A DNA stretch of 34,304 bases, taken from contig DASWID010000114.1 of the NCBI GenBank assembly GCA_036397855.1, positions 1-34,304 on the forward strand, read 5' to 3'. A program made the position numbers and the translations under genes. Of the stretch, positions 1 through 8,158 are shown in pieces. The notes below the pieces were generated by a model. It ran no database searches and was not told the DNA's origin. It saw only the letters and a list, made by a program, of their open reading frames with translations. The stretch is from Thermodesulfobacteriota bacterium. GTDB taxonomy: Bacteria > Desulfobacterota_D > UBA1144 > Nemesobacterales > CSP1-2. Position 1 is the stretch's first letter; each line of letters opens with the position of its first letter.

Positions 1-258
1 ATATCAAACGAGTGCTATACACCAACCGAAAAGCAGATAGAGGAGGCTAAATATCAACTCGACTTCTATCATGAAATGGGAGGCGGCTCTATGTTTGATC
101 CAAAGACAGGGCAGATGATAGACGAGGCAACTGCAAAGATAGCGCTTATGAGGGTTTCTAAGGCTTACATGGCAGGGCTTGTGGATAAGGAATATGTAGA
201 TTCCATGGCCGACAAAAGTAAATCCATTACAGGCTACGACATCAGAAAGGGAAAATGA
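1..258 (+). CDS. CitE/HpcH-family CoA-ester lyase, C-terminal fragment (malyl-CoA lyase-like)
   Basis: The reading frame is open from the first base and stops at TGA 256-258, giving the last 85 residues of a gene that begins upstream. The segment 'NECYTPTEKQIEEA' followed by a Gly-rich turn and 'DPKTGQMIDEA' matches the C-terminal pattern of the citrate-lyase-beta/malyl-CoA-lyase family (HpcH/HpaI fold), where an 'ANEVFTPSE...A' helix precedes a 'G.MID...' segment. Members cleave or form malyl-CoA or beta-methylmalyl-CoA. The next gene is ethylmalonyl-CoA mutase, which favours a malyl-CoA/methylmalyl-CoA lyase role, but the catalytic part lies outside the window. A charged tail of about 30 residues after the family core looks longer than in the lyases I know. 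Family call moderate, substrate inferred. Confidence 0.6.
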   Translation: MSNECYTPTEKQIEEAKYQLDFYHEMGGGSMFDPKTGQMIDEATAKIALMRVSKAYMAGLVDKEYVDSMADKSKSITGYDIRKGK

Positions 259-408
259 TCAAAATTAGCTGCATGTCAATAGGGCAATCAAATGAGTGGA
301 TACTGTAATCACTACCATCTAGATGAAAAGCGAGCTCAAAATTTAGATTTATCTTTTATCGTCTTTTAGGATAGAATTATTGTTATTGTAGACAATTACT
401 AAAGATTC

Positions 409-2409
409 ATGCATACAGAAGCAAAAGTAATTCGCAAAAAAAAACAAGTAAAAGACAAACCATGGATTATGAGGACATACGCCGGACACACAACGGCAAG
501 ATCCTCGAACGAGTTATTTAGAAAGAACCTCTCAAAGGGCCAGACTGGCCTCAGCGTTGCATTCGACCTTCCCACCCAGACTGGATATGACTCCGACCAT
601 CCACTAGCTGAAGGAGAAGTCGGAAAAGTAGGGGTTCCAATCTGCCATATAGAAGATATGGAAACCCTATTTGAACAGATCCCGATAGAAACTATGAATA
701 CCTCTATGACGATTAATGCGACCGCGGCTTGGCTCCTCTCTCTATATATTGCCATTGCCGAAAAACGTGGGCTGGACATATCATCGCTTCAGGGAACTAC
801 TCAGAATGATATATTAAAAGAATATCTCTCTCGTGGCACATATGTGTTTCCACCAACCCCCTCTATGCGGCTAATCTCTGACACGATTACCTTTACATAC
901 GAGAAAGTGCCCAAATGGAATCCCATAAACATTTGTAGCTACCACCTACAGGAGGCCGGAGCGACCCCAGTGCAGGAGATAGCCTTTACCCTTATCGACG
1001 CAATTGCGGTGCTGGATAAAACCCGCGAAAGTGGACAGATCCCCGAAGAAAGATTCCCAGATGTTGTAGGGCGCATTTCTTTCTTTGTAAATGCCGGGAT
1101 CAGATTCGTCGAAGAGATCTGCAAAATGTTGGCTTTCACCGAGTTGTGGGACGATATCACGCTTAATCGCTACGGTGTCAAAAACGAGAAACTCAGACGA
1201 TTTAGATATGGTGTTCAGGTAAATTCATTGGGCCTTCCCGCTACTCAACCGGAGAATAATGTAGCAAGGATAATACTCGAGATGCTTGGCGTAACATTGA
1301 GCAAGGATGCTCGAGCCAGGGCTATACAGCTTCCTGCGTGGAACGAGGCACTTGGACTTCCACGCCCATGGGATCAGCAATGGTCACTTAGATTTCAACA
1401 GATTTTAGCCTTTGAAACTGACTTGCTCGAATATCCTGACATTTTTGAAGGCTCAGAGGTCATGAAAAACAAGGTCAATTCACTGAAAGAACAATCCCAA
1501 AAAGAGATAGAAAGGGTAGAGAAAATGGGGGGCGCACTCGAAGCTATTGATTATATGAAAAGGGCCCTGGTTTATTCACATGCTGAACGCGTTCGCGCAA
1601 TTGAGTCTGGAGAAATAAGAATAGCCGGCGTTAATTGCTTTACAGAAACGGAGCCATCACCTCTCGTGGAGTCAATCGATAAATCGATACAGAAAGTAGA
1701 CCATGTCATTGTGAAAGAACAGATAGAAAGGCTCCGTGCCTTCAGAGAAAAAAGAAACAAGAAGGATGTCGAACTAGCACTTAAAGCCCTCAAGAATGCA
1801 GCCACAAGCAATAATAACATAATGCCCGCATCGATCAATTGCGCCCACGTCGGAGTCACAACCGGAGAGTGGACAGACACTCTCAGGTCTGTATTCGGTG
1901 AATACAGGGCACCGACAGGAACATCCATCAGGATTCGAGAAGATTCTGAAGAAATCAGAGATATTAGAAATGATGCAAACGAAGTACGGCAGAAATTAGG
2001 AAGGCCAATTAAACTCTTTATCGGTAAACCAGGCTTAGACGGTCATTCAAACGGTGCCGAACAGATTGCCGTCCGAGCTCGGGACGTCGGGATGGAAGTT
2101 CTCTACCAGGGCATAAGGCTAACGCCCGAACAGATTGTAAGCACTGTTGAGCAAGAAAATTTCGATGTTATCGGACTGAGCATACTTTCAGGTTCGCATG
2201 ACACATTGATTCCAAAAATCCTAACTAGACTGAAAGAAAAGGATCTCGGAGACATCCCAATTGTCGTGGGAGGCATCATTCCTGAAGATGACGCTAGATA
2301 CCTGCTAAAAGCAGGTATAAGAAAGGTTTATACTCCAAAAGACTTTTCACTTAATGGAATAATGAGGGATATAATTGAAATCGTAAAAGGATCAAGACAG
2401 CTCTATTAG
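409..2409 (+). CDS. ecm: Ethylmalonyl-CoA mutase (adenosylcobalamin-dependent)
   Basis: The 666-residue protein carries the mutase barrel and the cobalamin domain in one chain. It isomerises (2R)-ethylmalonyl-CoA to methylsuccinyl-CoA in the ethylmalonyl-CoA pathway. It starts with 'PWIMRTYAGHTTARSSN', then 'GQTGLSVAFDLPTQTGYDSD' and 'MNTSMTINATAAWLL'. The B12 base-off motif DxHxxG is D544-G-H546-S-N-G549, inside 'GKPGLDGHSNGAEQIA', followed by 'GLSILSGSH' and 'VVGGIIPEDDA'. The 'DGHSNGAEQ' and 'SGSH' variants and the short length agree with the Rhodobacter-type Ecm as I remember it, rather than methylmalonyl-CoA mutase, which usually reads 'DGHDRG' and has about 710 residues. I see no good ribosome-binding site before ATG 409, but the start fits the family N-terminus. 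It lies 150 bp after the lyase-like gene on the same strand. Confidence 0.88.
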   Translation: MHTEAKVIRKKKQVKDKPWIMRTYAGHTTARSSNELFRKNLSKGQTGLSVAFDLPTQTGYDSDHPLAEGEVGKVGVPICHIEDMETLFEQIPIETMNTSMTINATAAWLLSLYIAIAEKRGLDISSLQGTTQNDILKEYLSRGTYVFPPTPSMRLISDTITFTYEKVPKWNPINICSYHLQEAGATPVQEIAFTLIDAIAVLDKTRESGQIPEERFPDVVGRISFFVNAGIRFVEEICKMLAFTELWDDITLNRYGVKNEKLRRFRYGVQVNSLGLPATQPENNVARIILEMLGVTLSKDARARAIQLPAWNEALGLPRPWDQQWSLRFQQILAFETDLLEYPDIFEGSEVMKNKVNSLKEQSQKEIERVEKMGGALEAIDYMKRALVYSHAERVRAIESGEIRIAGVNCFTETEPSPLVESIDKSIQKVDHVIVKEQIERLRAFREKRNKKDVELALKALKNAATSNNNIMPASINCAHVGVTTGEWTDTLRSVFGEYRAPTGTSIRIREDSEEIRDIRNDANEVRQKLGRPIKLFIGKPGLDGHSNGAEQIAVRARDVGMEVLYQGIRLTPEQIVSTVEQENFDVIGLSILSGSHDTLIPKILTRLKEKDLGDIPIVVGGIIPEDDARYLLKAGIRKVYTPKDFSLNGIMRDIIEIVKGSRQLY

Positions 2410-2512
2410 ACCACCCTTCTTACATTCTCATTATTCTGGAAGCCTTTCAAGAAGATCTAATAGCCAGTTTTTATATTTGAAATTAAAATAACATAATTTG
2501 GAAGAGTCGTTT

Positions 2513-3148
2513 TTATTCCTTAAGGTGGGTTGGTTTACTGTAGTTACCTTCAAGGAACATCTGGGTCGCGGGATCCTCCGCCTTGCCCTCCCGTTTTTCT
2601 TCAAACTCTTTCTCCATTTTAGTCCGACTCAGCGGTTCATAGGTGTATGCTATCTTAAAAATGTCACTATTTTGGTCGGCAGTCAAAACTACCTTAACTT
2701 TTGGTTGCCGCCAAGTCCAGGTCATAAAATTCAGGACTTTTTCCATACTGGCAGTCTCCCCATAACTATCACTTAAAAATTTATACAACTTATTTGCCAT
2801 TTCATTCCGACTGGAATAGTCAGCAGATTCAACGATAAGAGTGGAAGTCATCAGTTCGTCATCATAAAACTCAAGCTGGGTCAGAGCCTGAGACTCAGGG
2901 ATATTTAACGGAATTTCCTCAACTGTACCTTGAATTAATATCATCCTTATGTCTTTTGAATCAACGCTATTCTCTAAGACCTTCTTACCCTTTTCCTCTA
3001 TAACTTGTATTGCCTGCTTCTTAGAGATCCTAAAATTAAACCCTAGCGCGGAGCCACCATCAACATCGTTTTGTGCTTTCAAAGAAAAAGAAGGCGTAAA
3101 GAAAATCAGTACTAAGATTACAAAAGAAGATATTCTATTAAAACTCAT
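2513..3148 (-). CDS. Secreted protein of unknown function
   Basis: The 211-residue protein begins with a clear Sec signal peptide: charged 'MSFNR', a hydrophobic stretch to about residue 20, and a likely cut after 'SLKA' near residue 25. The mature part is hydrophilic, mixed alpha/beta by composition, with no repeats and no membrane segment. An aromatic patch 'FMTWTWRQPKVKVVLT' lies near residues 142-157, and the last 40 residues are highly charged (Lys/Glu). I recognise no family or catalytic motif. It is likely periplasmic or outer-membrane-associated. It stands alone, divergent from the TIGR00725 gene. The ATG has only a weak purine-rich sequence upstream, but the signal peptide supports this start. 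Confidence 0.72.
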   Translation of the reverse strand: MSFNRISSFVILVLIFFTPSFSLKAQNDVDGGSALGFNFRISKKQAIQVIEEKGKKVLENSVDSKDIRMILIQGTVEEIPLNIPESQALTQLEFYDDELMTSTLIVESADYSSRNEMANKLYKFLSDSYGETASMEKVLNFMTWTWRQPKVKVVLTADQNSDIFKIAYTYEPLSRTKMEKEFEEKREGKAEDPATQMFLEGNYSKPTHLKE

Positions 3149-3423
3149 TCTTACTCTTATTAACTAGCTTGATTTTGCATGGTTGTCGATAAAAGCTACT
3201 ATCATAAAACATTATCAAAGTCTGCAGGAAAATCAAGTAAGGGGCACTTTCACTAATAAGGGCGTTTAATTCCCGACATGATATAATTGGACAAAGCAAC
3301 TTCACGCTATGCTTGGAAATTGGATAAAACGCTATACAAGTCAACTAACGAATGTAAAATAGTAAACGAATACCGAAACATAATCAGAAAACGGGCTTCA
3401 AGGAATTGGAGTCTGTTTAAAAT

Positions 3424-3885
3424 ATGAAAACTATAATAGGTATCATTGGAGTATCTCAAGCATCAGATGAAGAGTGCAGCGCCGCTCAGGAAGTAGGAGT
3501 AGAAATAGCAAAAAGAGACGGAATACTCGTGTGTGGTGGCGTAGGTGGAGTCATGGAAGCCGCTTGCAGAGGCGCAAAATCAGAGCATGGGCTGACCGTA
3601 GGGATCATTCCCGGGTTTAGTAGACACGAAGCTAATCCATACATTGATATACCAATTGTCACGGGGATGAGTCATGCAAGAAACATTATTGTTGTTCGCA
3701 CAAGTAATGCTATAATAGCAATAGGTGGAAGTTACGGAACACTTTCGGAAATAGCTTTTGCATTGAAGATAGGAATTCCTATAATAGGAATTAAAACCTG
3801 GGATGTATCATCAGAGATCAAAAAAGTCTCAAATCCCAAAGAAGCCGTGGATATGGCTTTTGATCTTGCTCGCACTTGGGAGTAA
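3424..3885 (+). CDS. TIGR00725-type Rossmann-fold nucleotide-binding protein (LOG/DprA-like superfamily)
   Basis: The 153-residue single-domain protein opens with 'IGIIGVSQAS', then 'GGVGGVMEAACRGAK' and 'GGSYGTLSEIAFALK', the Gly-rich phosphate-binding loops of the TIGR00725/LOG superfamily. LOG enzymes release cytokinin bases from nucleotide 5'-monophosphates and carry PGGxGTxxE. Here the motif is 'GGSYGTLSE' (about residues 101-109), so the loop and Glu are kept but the Pro is not. TIGR00725 members have no settled function; a nucleotide or nucleoside-phosphate ligand is inferred. The last 83 bases overlap the start of the M23 peptidase gene in another frame. The next gene but one is apt, which loosely fits a base/nucleotide theme. 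Confidence 0.8.
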   Translation: MKTIIGIIGVSQASDEECSAAQEVGVEIAKRDGILVCGGVGGVMEAACRGAKSEHGLTVGIIPGFSRHEANPYIDIPIVTGMSHARNIIVVRTSNAIIAIGGSYGTLSEIAFALKIGIPIIGIKTWDVSSEIKKVSNPKEAVDMAFDLARTWE

Positions 3886-4510
3886 CGAAGCTTGTACCGG
3901 ACATCCTAAAGCCTCAGTTCCTGCTCCGATCAGCATTCAGCAATGTGTCAAGGGAAACCACCTGTTTGCAGAAGCGAAAAAAATTCACTACGTTAGAAAG
4001 CAAGAAACCCTTTTTCAGATATCAAACATATACGGAATACCTGTTGAAATAATAGCAATCGCAAATGGTATTAAAGACCCGTCCCAGATATCTGTAGGTC
4101 AGGCAATTGTTATTCCCGGAAATGTTTATTCAAATATAATATGGCCAGTCACAGGCAATATTTCCTCTTATTATGGTAAAAGGGAAAGTCGCGGGTTTCA
4201 TACAGGAATCGACATTCTCGCGTCCAAAGGAACACCCATAAGGGCGGTAGCAGATGGATTGGTAATTGCAAGCGGAAAAGGACTTGACGGATTCTCTAAA
4301 TATGGAAGGATTGTAATCCTCGATCATGGAAACGGCGTAAGAACAATATACGCCCACAATAAAAGGAATGATGTAAGGTCTGGCTCGTGCATAAGAAAAG
4401 GTGATGTAATTGGTGAAGTGGGGAACAGTGGAAACGCAACGGGTCCTCATTTACACTTCGAGATACGACAATACGGAAACCCACTTAACCCAATAATCTA
4501 TCTGCCATAA
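3803..4510 (+). CDS. LysM-M23 family murein metallopeptidase (EnvC/NlpD-like)
   Basis: The 235-residue protein has a Lys-rich N-terminus, a hydrophobic signal or anchor segment around residues 16-26 ('PWIWLLILLALG'), a LysM domain (about 62-105) and a C-terminal M23 domain (about 113-235). The M23 zinc ligands are visible: H133 and D137 in 'HTGID', and H218 in 'GPHLHFE'. H185 ('YAH') and H216 are the usual catalytic partners. If intact it would cut peptidoglycan cross-links in the periplasm. The ATG at 3803 puts the whole signal segment inside the 3' end of the preceding gene, and no standard start downstream would keep that segment whole. 'NEAC' near residue 31 is a poor lipobox, so lipidation is doubtful. 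The stop is followed by the apt ribosome-binding site. Confidence 0.87.
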   Translation: MYHQRSKKSQIPKKPWIWLLILLALGSNEACTGHPKASVPAPISIQQCVKGNHLFAEAKKIHYVRKQETLFQISNIYGIPVEIIAIANGIKDPSQISVGQAIVIPGNVYSNIIWPVTGNISSYYGKRESRGFHTGIDILASKGTPIRAVADGLVIASGKGLDGFSKYGRIVILDHGNGVRTIYAHNKRNDVRSGSCIRKGDVIGEVGNSGNATGPHLHFEIRQYGNPLNPIIYLP

Positions 4511-4514
4511 GGAG
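4508..4514 (+). promoter_or_regulatory. Ribosome-binding site deciding the apt TTG start
   Basis: TAAGGAGA overlaps the stop codon of the M23 gene. Its AAGGAGA core lies 8 nt before TTG 4523. No ATG or GTG lies at a suitable distance, so this site fixes a TTG start for apt and suggests translational coupling to the upstream gene. Confidence 0.7.
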
Positions 4515-4522
4515 ACAAAAAT

Positions 4523-5044
4523 TTGGAAGATCTAAAACAATATATCAGAAATGTCCAGGATTATCCGAAGGAGGGCATTATATTTCACGATATAACTCCG
4601 CTCCTCCAGAATCCAAAAGCCTTTGGTCAGGCAATAGACACCATGGCTGAAGCACTAATTGATAAAAAAGTTGAATACCTAATCGGTGTCGAAGCGAGGG
4701 GTTTTATATTCGCTTCCGCTCTTGCGTATAAACTCGGAATCGGTCTGGTTATTGTCAGGAAGCTCGGCAAACTCCCATTTCAGACCATTAATGCTTCCTA
4801 CGATCTCGAATACGGAAAGGACATTCTGGAAGTACATAGGGATGCAATATCTGGTGGCAGTAGGGTAGTGCTGGTTGATGATCTCCTGGCTACTGGGGGC
4901 ACCTCAGCCGCCGTGGGAGAACTAGTAAAAAAGCTCGGCGGTGAAATAGTGGGATATTCATTTCTGGTGGAACTTACAGATCTCAATGGCAGACGAAAAC
5001 TAAAGCCACAACCCGTATGGTCCGTTCTGCAATTCCAGGCATGA
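4523..5044 (+). CDS. apt: Adenine phosphoribosyltransferase
   Basis: The 173-residue enzyme joins adenine and PRPP to give AMP in purine salvage. The length is normal for bacterial Apt. The N-terminus 'YPKEGIIFHDITPLL' is diagnostic of the family. The flexible-loop motif 'RKLGKLP' is at 79-85, and the PRPP-binding motif 'VLVDDLLATGGTS' at about 116-128. 'ARGFIF' (58-63) is the purine-side segment. It starts at TTG, supported by a strong ribosome-binding site 8 nt upstream. The C-terminus 'QPVWSVLQFQA' aligns in position with the usual terminal strand but is diverged, and its last codons overlap the start of the next gene (ATGA). Confidence 0.93.
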   Translation: MEDLKQYIRNVQDYPKEGIIFHDITPLLQNPKAFGQAIDTMAEALIDKKVEYLIGVEARGFIFASALAYKLGIGLVIVRKLGKLPFQTINASYDLEYGKDILEVHRDAISGGSRVVLVDDLLATGGTSAAVGELVKKLGGEIVGYSFLVELTDLNGRRKLKPQPVWSVLQFQA

Positions 5045-6003
5045 AACCCATAGGATGTTTATTCAATCCATTTGCTAACTTAAACAAGAAGCAAACGAAG
5101 AAGCAAATAAGAGACATAGAAACAATCATAGGCAAATATGGATTGATTCGTTCGACCAAGAACAGGGATGAAATACCAGATGTTGTAAGAGAATTTCACA
5201 AAAAAGGGATAAAGATCCTTTGTATTAGTGGTGGCGATGGTACAATAAGCTCTGTAATTAGTCAGTACATCAATTACTGTGGAGAGGAAAACACTCCTCT
5301 AATAGTGCCGCTTAAAGGTGGGACAATGAATTTTATTTCAGCAGATGCTGGACTATCATTCGATCAAAGGACAGTTTGTCGTAATTTGATTCGACTCATA
5401 AGGAACAATGAGCCGCTAACGAGTATAGAACGTGGAGTAATCAAGGTTACCGATCCAAGACTAAATAAACCCTATTACACGTTCACCTGGGCCGATGGCT
5501 TCATTTACAGGTTCATGAAGTGGTACTACAGAGAAGGAGGTGGTACCTCGGTTGCAATAAAACTTATGTTGAAGTCATGTATCATCTACCTTAGGAATGA
5601 GAACCGTGATCTCTTTAGACAGGAAGATTCCTGCGTTCATATCGATGATAAAACGGTCCCTTTTGCTGACCACCTATTTATGATAGCGGCGACTGTGAAC
5701 AGGCTAGTGTTTGGGTTCAGAGGATTTTCAGAACAACCAAAAGCAGGGGAAAGATTTAATATATTATATTTAAGGCTCCCCTACCTCAAAAAGGTTTTTT
5801 ATAAACTACCGATAGGATTTTATTGGGGACTAGATTCCGATAAATCGGGGAATTTCCTAAACCTGTCAGCTCATTCTATTAAAATAGAAGGTAACAGAGG
5901 TTATATAATTGATGGGGAAGTTATAGATGCAGAGAAACCAATTGATATAAAACTTGAAATGGGACCAAAAATAAAAATACTCTCATTAAAAGGAAATACC
6001 TGA
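5041..6003 (+). CDS. Diacylglycerol/lipid kinase family protein (DAGK catalytic domain), divergent
   Basis: I prefer ATG 5041 (320 residues), which forms an ATGA overlap with the apt stop, over an in-frame ATG 24 bases earlier. The chain begins 'MKPIGCLFNPFANLNKK', the usual first strand and NP of this family. The nucleotide-binding GGDGT is at 64-68. The second glycine motif, normally GTxND, reads 'GGTMN' at 93-97 with Phe where Asp is expected. Relatives phosphorylate diacylglycerol, sphingoid bases or other lipids (DgkB, YegS, LCB5-like). The changed second motif and the long middle section rich in Arg, Tyr and Trp set it apart from the more typical kinase at 33192-34073. The substrate cannot be told from sequence. 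Confidence 0.78.
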   Translation: MKPIGCLFNPFANLNKKQTKKQIRDIETIIGKYGLIRSTKNRDEIPDVVREFHKKGIKILCISGGDGTISSVISQYINYCGEENTPLIVPLKGGTMNFISADAGLSFDQRTVCRNLIRLIRNNEPLTSIERGVIKVTDPRLNKPYYTFTWADGFIYRFMKWYYREGGGTSVAIKLMLKSCIIYLRNENRDLFRQEDSCVHIDDKTVPFADHLFMIAATVNRLVFGFRGFSEQPKAGERFNILYLRLPYLKKVFYKLPIGFYWGLDSDKSGNFLNLSAHSIKIEGNRGYIIDGEVIDAEKPIDIKLEMGPKIKILSLKGNT

Positions 6004-6054
6004 CAAGTCTTAAAACCAGAAATTAAGTGACTTACAATAAATTTCCAAACTGTG

Positions 6055-7158
6055 ATGGAAAAGGTTATAGTGAAACTGAAGAAAACAGAGGATAAGTCAT
6101 ACGAAATATTAATTGGTGGGAATATTCTAAAAAATATACCAACAGAATTAAAGAAGATTGGACTGGCGCATTCATATGCAATAATATCAGATTCAAATGT
6201 AGCAAATCTACATGGGAAGAAGCTTCTTGATCAATTCGTAAAATCAGGACTCAAAACACATCTCATCTATTTCCCGGCGGGAGAGATCAACAAAAACAGG
6301 GGAACCAAAGTTATTTTAGAAAACAAAATGCTAAAACTGGGACTCGCAAGAGATTCAGCAATAATAGCATTAGGGGGAGGCGTAGTTGGCGATGTAGCTG
6401 GATTTGTGGCTGCAACCTACAATAGAGGGATCCCTTACATTCAAGTCCCTACTACACTTGTTGCTTGCGTCGATAGCTCCATTGGTGGGAAAACTGGCAT
6501 CGATACGCCTTATGGTAAAAACTTAATTGGAGCCTTCCATCAGCCCTACGGTGTGTACATCGACGTTGAGACATTGGCCACGCTAGAGAAGAAGGAAATA
6601 CGTGAAGGCCTTGCAGAGATCATAAAATACGGTGTGATAATTGATGAAAGACTCTTTCGATTAATTGAAAATCAAATTGATCAAATATTTTCTTACAATC
6701 CAGAATTACTCATATCAATAATTAAAAGATGCTGTGAAATAAAGGGAAGTATTGTAGAAAGAGACGAAAGAGAATCAAACCTCAGAAAAATACTCAACTT
6801 CGGCCACACCGTTGGGCACGCGATTGAGAAAATATACAATTATAAAATGACTCATGGAGAAGCAATATCAATTGGGATGATCATTGAAGGAAAGATAGCA
6901 CTAAACTTAGGGGTCCTGGACAGGGGCGATTTTGAAAGACTGGTCATTCTCTTAAGGAAAGCCGGACTCCCGACAAGATTATCGAAAAGGCCTGATTTAA
7001 GAATGATGATTGATACCATGAAACTCGACAAAAAGGCACGCGATGGAAATATAGAAATGGTCCTACCAAGTAAGATCGGTGAAATGTCGGACTCCGAGGG
7101 AAAATTCGGCATTAAAATTGAAGAAGATTTGATATATAATTCGCTTGAGCAAATCTAG
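6055..7158 (+). CDS. aroB: 3-dehydroquinate synthase
   Basis: This is the second enzyme of the shikimate pathway, converting DAHP to 3-dehydroquinate with NAD+ and a divalent metal. The NAD-binding 'GGGVVGDVAGFVAATYNRG' lies at about 107-125, followed by 'VPTTLVACVDSSIGGKTGID'. The three metal ligands are E188 ('REGLAEIIKYG'), H251 ('NFGHTVGHAIE') and H268 ('THGEA'). At 367 residues it is full length. A GTG directly precedes the chosen ATG and would add one residue; neither has an obvious ribosome-binding site. It is the fifth gene of a run on this strand. The first pathway enzyme, DAHP synthase, is at 9185-10204 rather than next door. Confidence 0.96.
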   Translation: MEKVIVKLKKTEDKSYEILIGGNILKNIPTELKKIGLAHSYAIISDSNVANLHGKKLLDQFVKSGLKTHLIYFPAGEINKNRGTKVILENKMLKLGLARDSAIIALGGGVVGDVAGFVAATYNRGIPYIQVPTTLVACVDSSIGGKTGIDTPYGKNLIGAFHQPYGVYIDVETLATLEKKEIREGLAEIIKYGVIIDERLFRLIENQIDQIFSYNPELLISIIKRCCEIKGSIVERDERESNLRKILNFGHTVGHAIEKIYNYKMTHGEAISIGMIIEGKIALNLGVLDRGDFERLVILLRKAGLPTRLSKRPDLRMMIDTMKLDKKARDGNIEMVLPSKIGEMSDSEGKFGIKIEEDLIYNSLEQI

Positions 7159-7274
7159 CAACAAATTATCTCTCACGTACTGAATCATTCTTCTTAAGAT
7201 AATGATGAGAATTATTCTTGAAAAATTAGAGAGTGAAAATCTCTGCGGTAAGGTACGGGGAATTTGCTAGTTAA

Positions 7275-7898
7275 ATGTCACTGAAGACGATAATAAACCC
7301 CGTACTGGATATATCCGAGTACTGCATTCCCCTAGAAATGCAAGACGTACTCAATAACACTAATGAATTAGCCTTAGAGATTGGGTTTGGATACGGTGAT
7401 TTTCTGATACAGATGGCAAAAGAAAGACCAGATTTGAATTATGTTGGCATAGAAATTAAACGTAACAGATTCAAAAGGGCAGTTAATGCTTTTCTGAAAC
7501 AAAAGATCAATAATGTAAAGCTTCTCCATATGGATGCAACAATCGCGCTGCATGAAGTATTTAAGCCAAGTACGTTTATTGATGTTTATATCAATTTCCC
7601 GGATCCCTGGCCAAAGGATCGACACAAAAAACACAGGATCATTAATAACTCGTTCCTAGATAAGCTATCAAAAATCATGAAACCGAGAGGATTGTTAGAG
7701 ATAACCAGTGATCACAGAGATTATATAGAGCATATGCTAACGGTCTTCGATCAAAATAGTGGATTTAAAAACTCGTTCGAATCCCCTGGTTACACAAACA
7801 CACTCACGAACAGACCTTTAACAAAATACGAAATCGAATATCGAATGGAGGGGCGAGAAATTTTTTACCTGAGCTATGCGAACCAAAACAATTCTTAG
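7275..7898 (+). CDS. trmB: tRNA (guanine-N7-)-methyltransferase
   Basis: The 207-residue SAM-dependent enzyme makes m7G46 in the variable loop of tRNA. The SAM-binding 'LEIGFGYGD' is at 34-42, then the acidic strand end 'YVGIEIKRNR' (57-66). The signature 'NFPDPWPKDRHKKHR' at 107-121 is specific to TrmB. 'GLLEITSDHRDY' follows at 139-150. The length is normal. It is separated from aroB by 116 bp that may hold a promoter, though I could not define one. No good ribosome-binding site precedes ATG 7275, and the start is chosen because it is the first in-frame ATG. Confidence 0.95.
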   Translation: MSLKTIINPVLDISEYCIPLEMQDVLNNTNELALEIGFGYGDFLIQMAKERPDLNYVGIEIKRNRFKRAVNAFLKQKINNVKLLHMDATIALHEVFKPSTFIDVYINFPDPWPKDRHKKHRIINNSFLDKLSKIMKPRGLLEITSDHRDYIEHMLTVFDQNSGFKNSFESPGYTNTLTNRPLTKYEIEYRMEGREIFYLSYANQNNS

Positions 7899-8138
7899 GA
7901 GAATTACCGATAAATGCGTAAACCAGACCTTTAAGGATAATTTTTCTAAGACAGATATTTTTATTCCCCATTTTGCCAGTAATATAAGAATCACATCATA
8001 ATGACCATGACTTTCGCCGCATCGCGTTCCAGATAATTTTTCAGTTATTCAAATTCAAATATAAATAATGTAATATTAAATACGGAAAGCTGATTTAATT
8101 CGATAGTAATTAACGGACCGGCATATGCCAATAAATCG

Positions 8139-8146
8139 AAAGGAGG
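8139..8146 (+). promoter_or_regulatory. Strong ribosome-binding site for the 87-residue membrane protein
   Basis: AAAGGAGG lies 12 nt before ATG 8159. This near-perfect anti-16S match supports translation of a small reading frame with no recognisable family. Confidence 0.65.
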
Positions 8147-8158
8147 ACTTGACAGACG

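Noticed and set aside
3138-3344. 68-residue frame on the minus strand upstream of the secreted protein
   Set aside because: No ribosome-binding site, overlaps the start of the secreted-protein gene, and the composition resembles random AT-rich translation.
7770-7800. GTTCGAATCCC resembling a tRNA T-arm
   Set aside because: It is within trmB in frame ('NSFESPG'). No matching acceptor stem, anticodon arm or D-arm lies around it.
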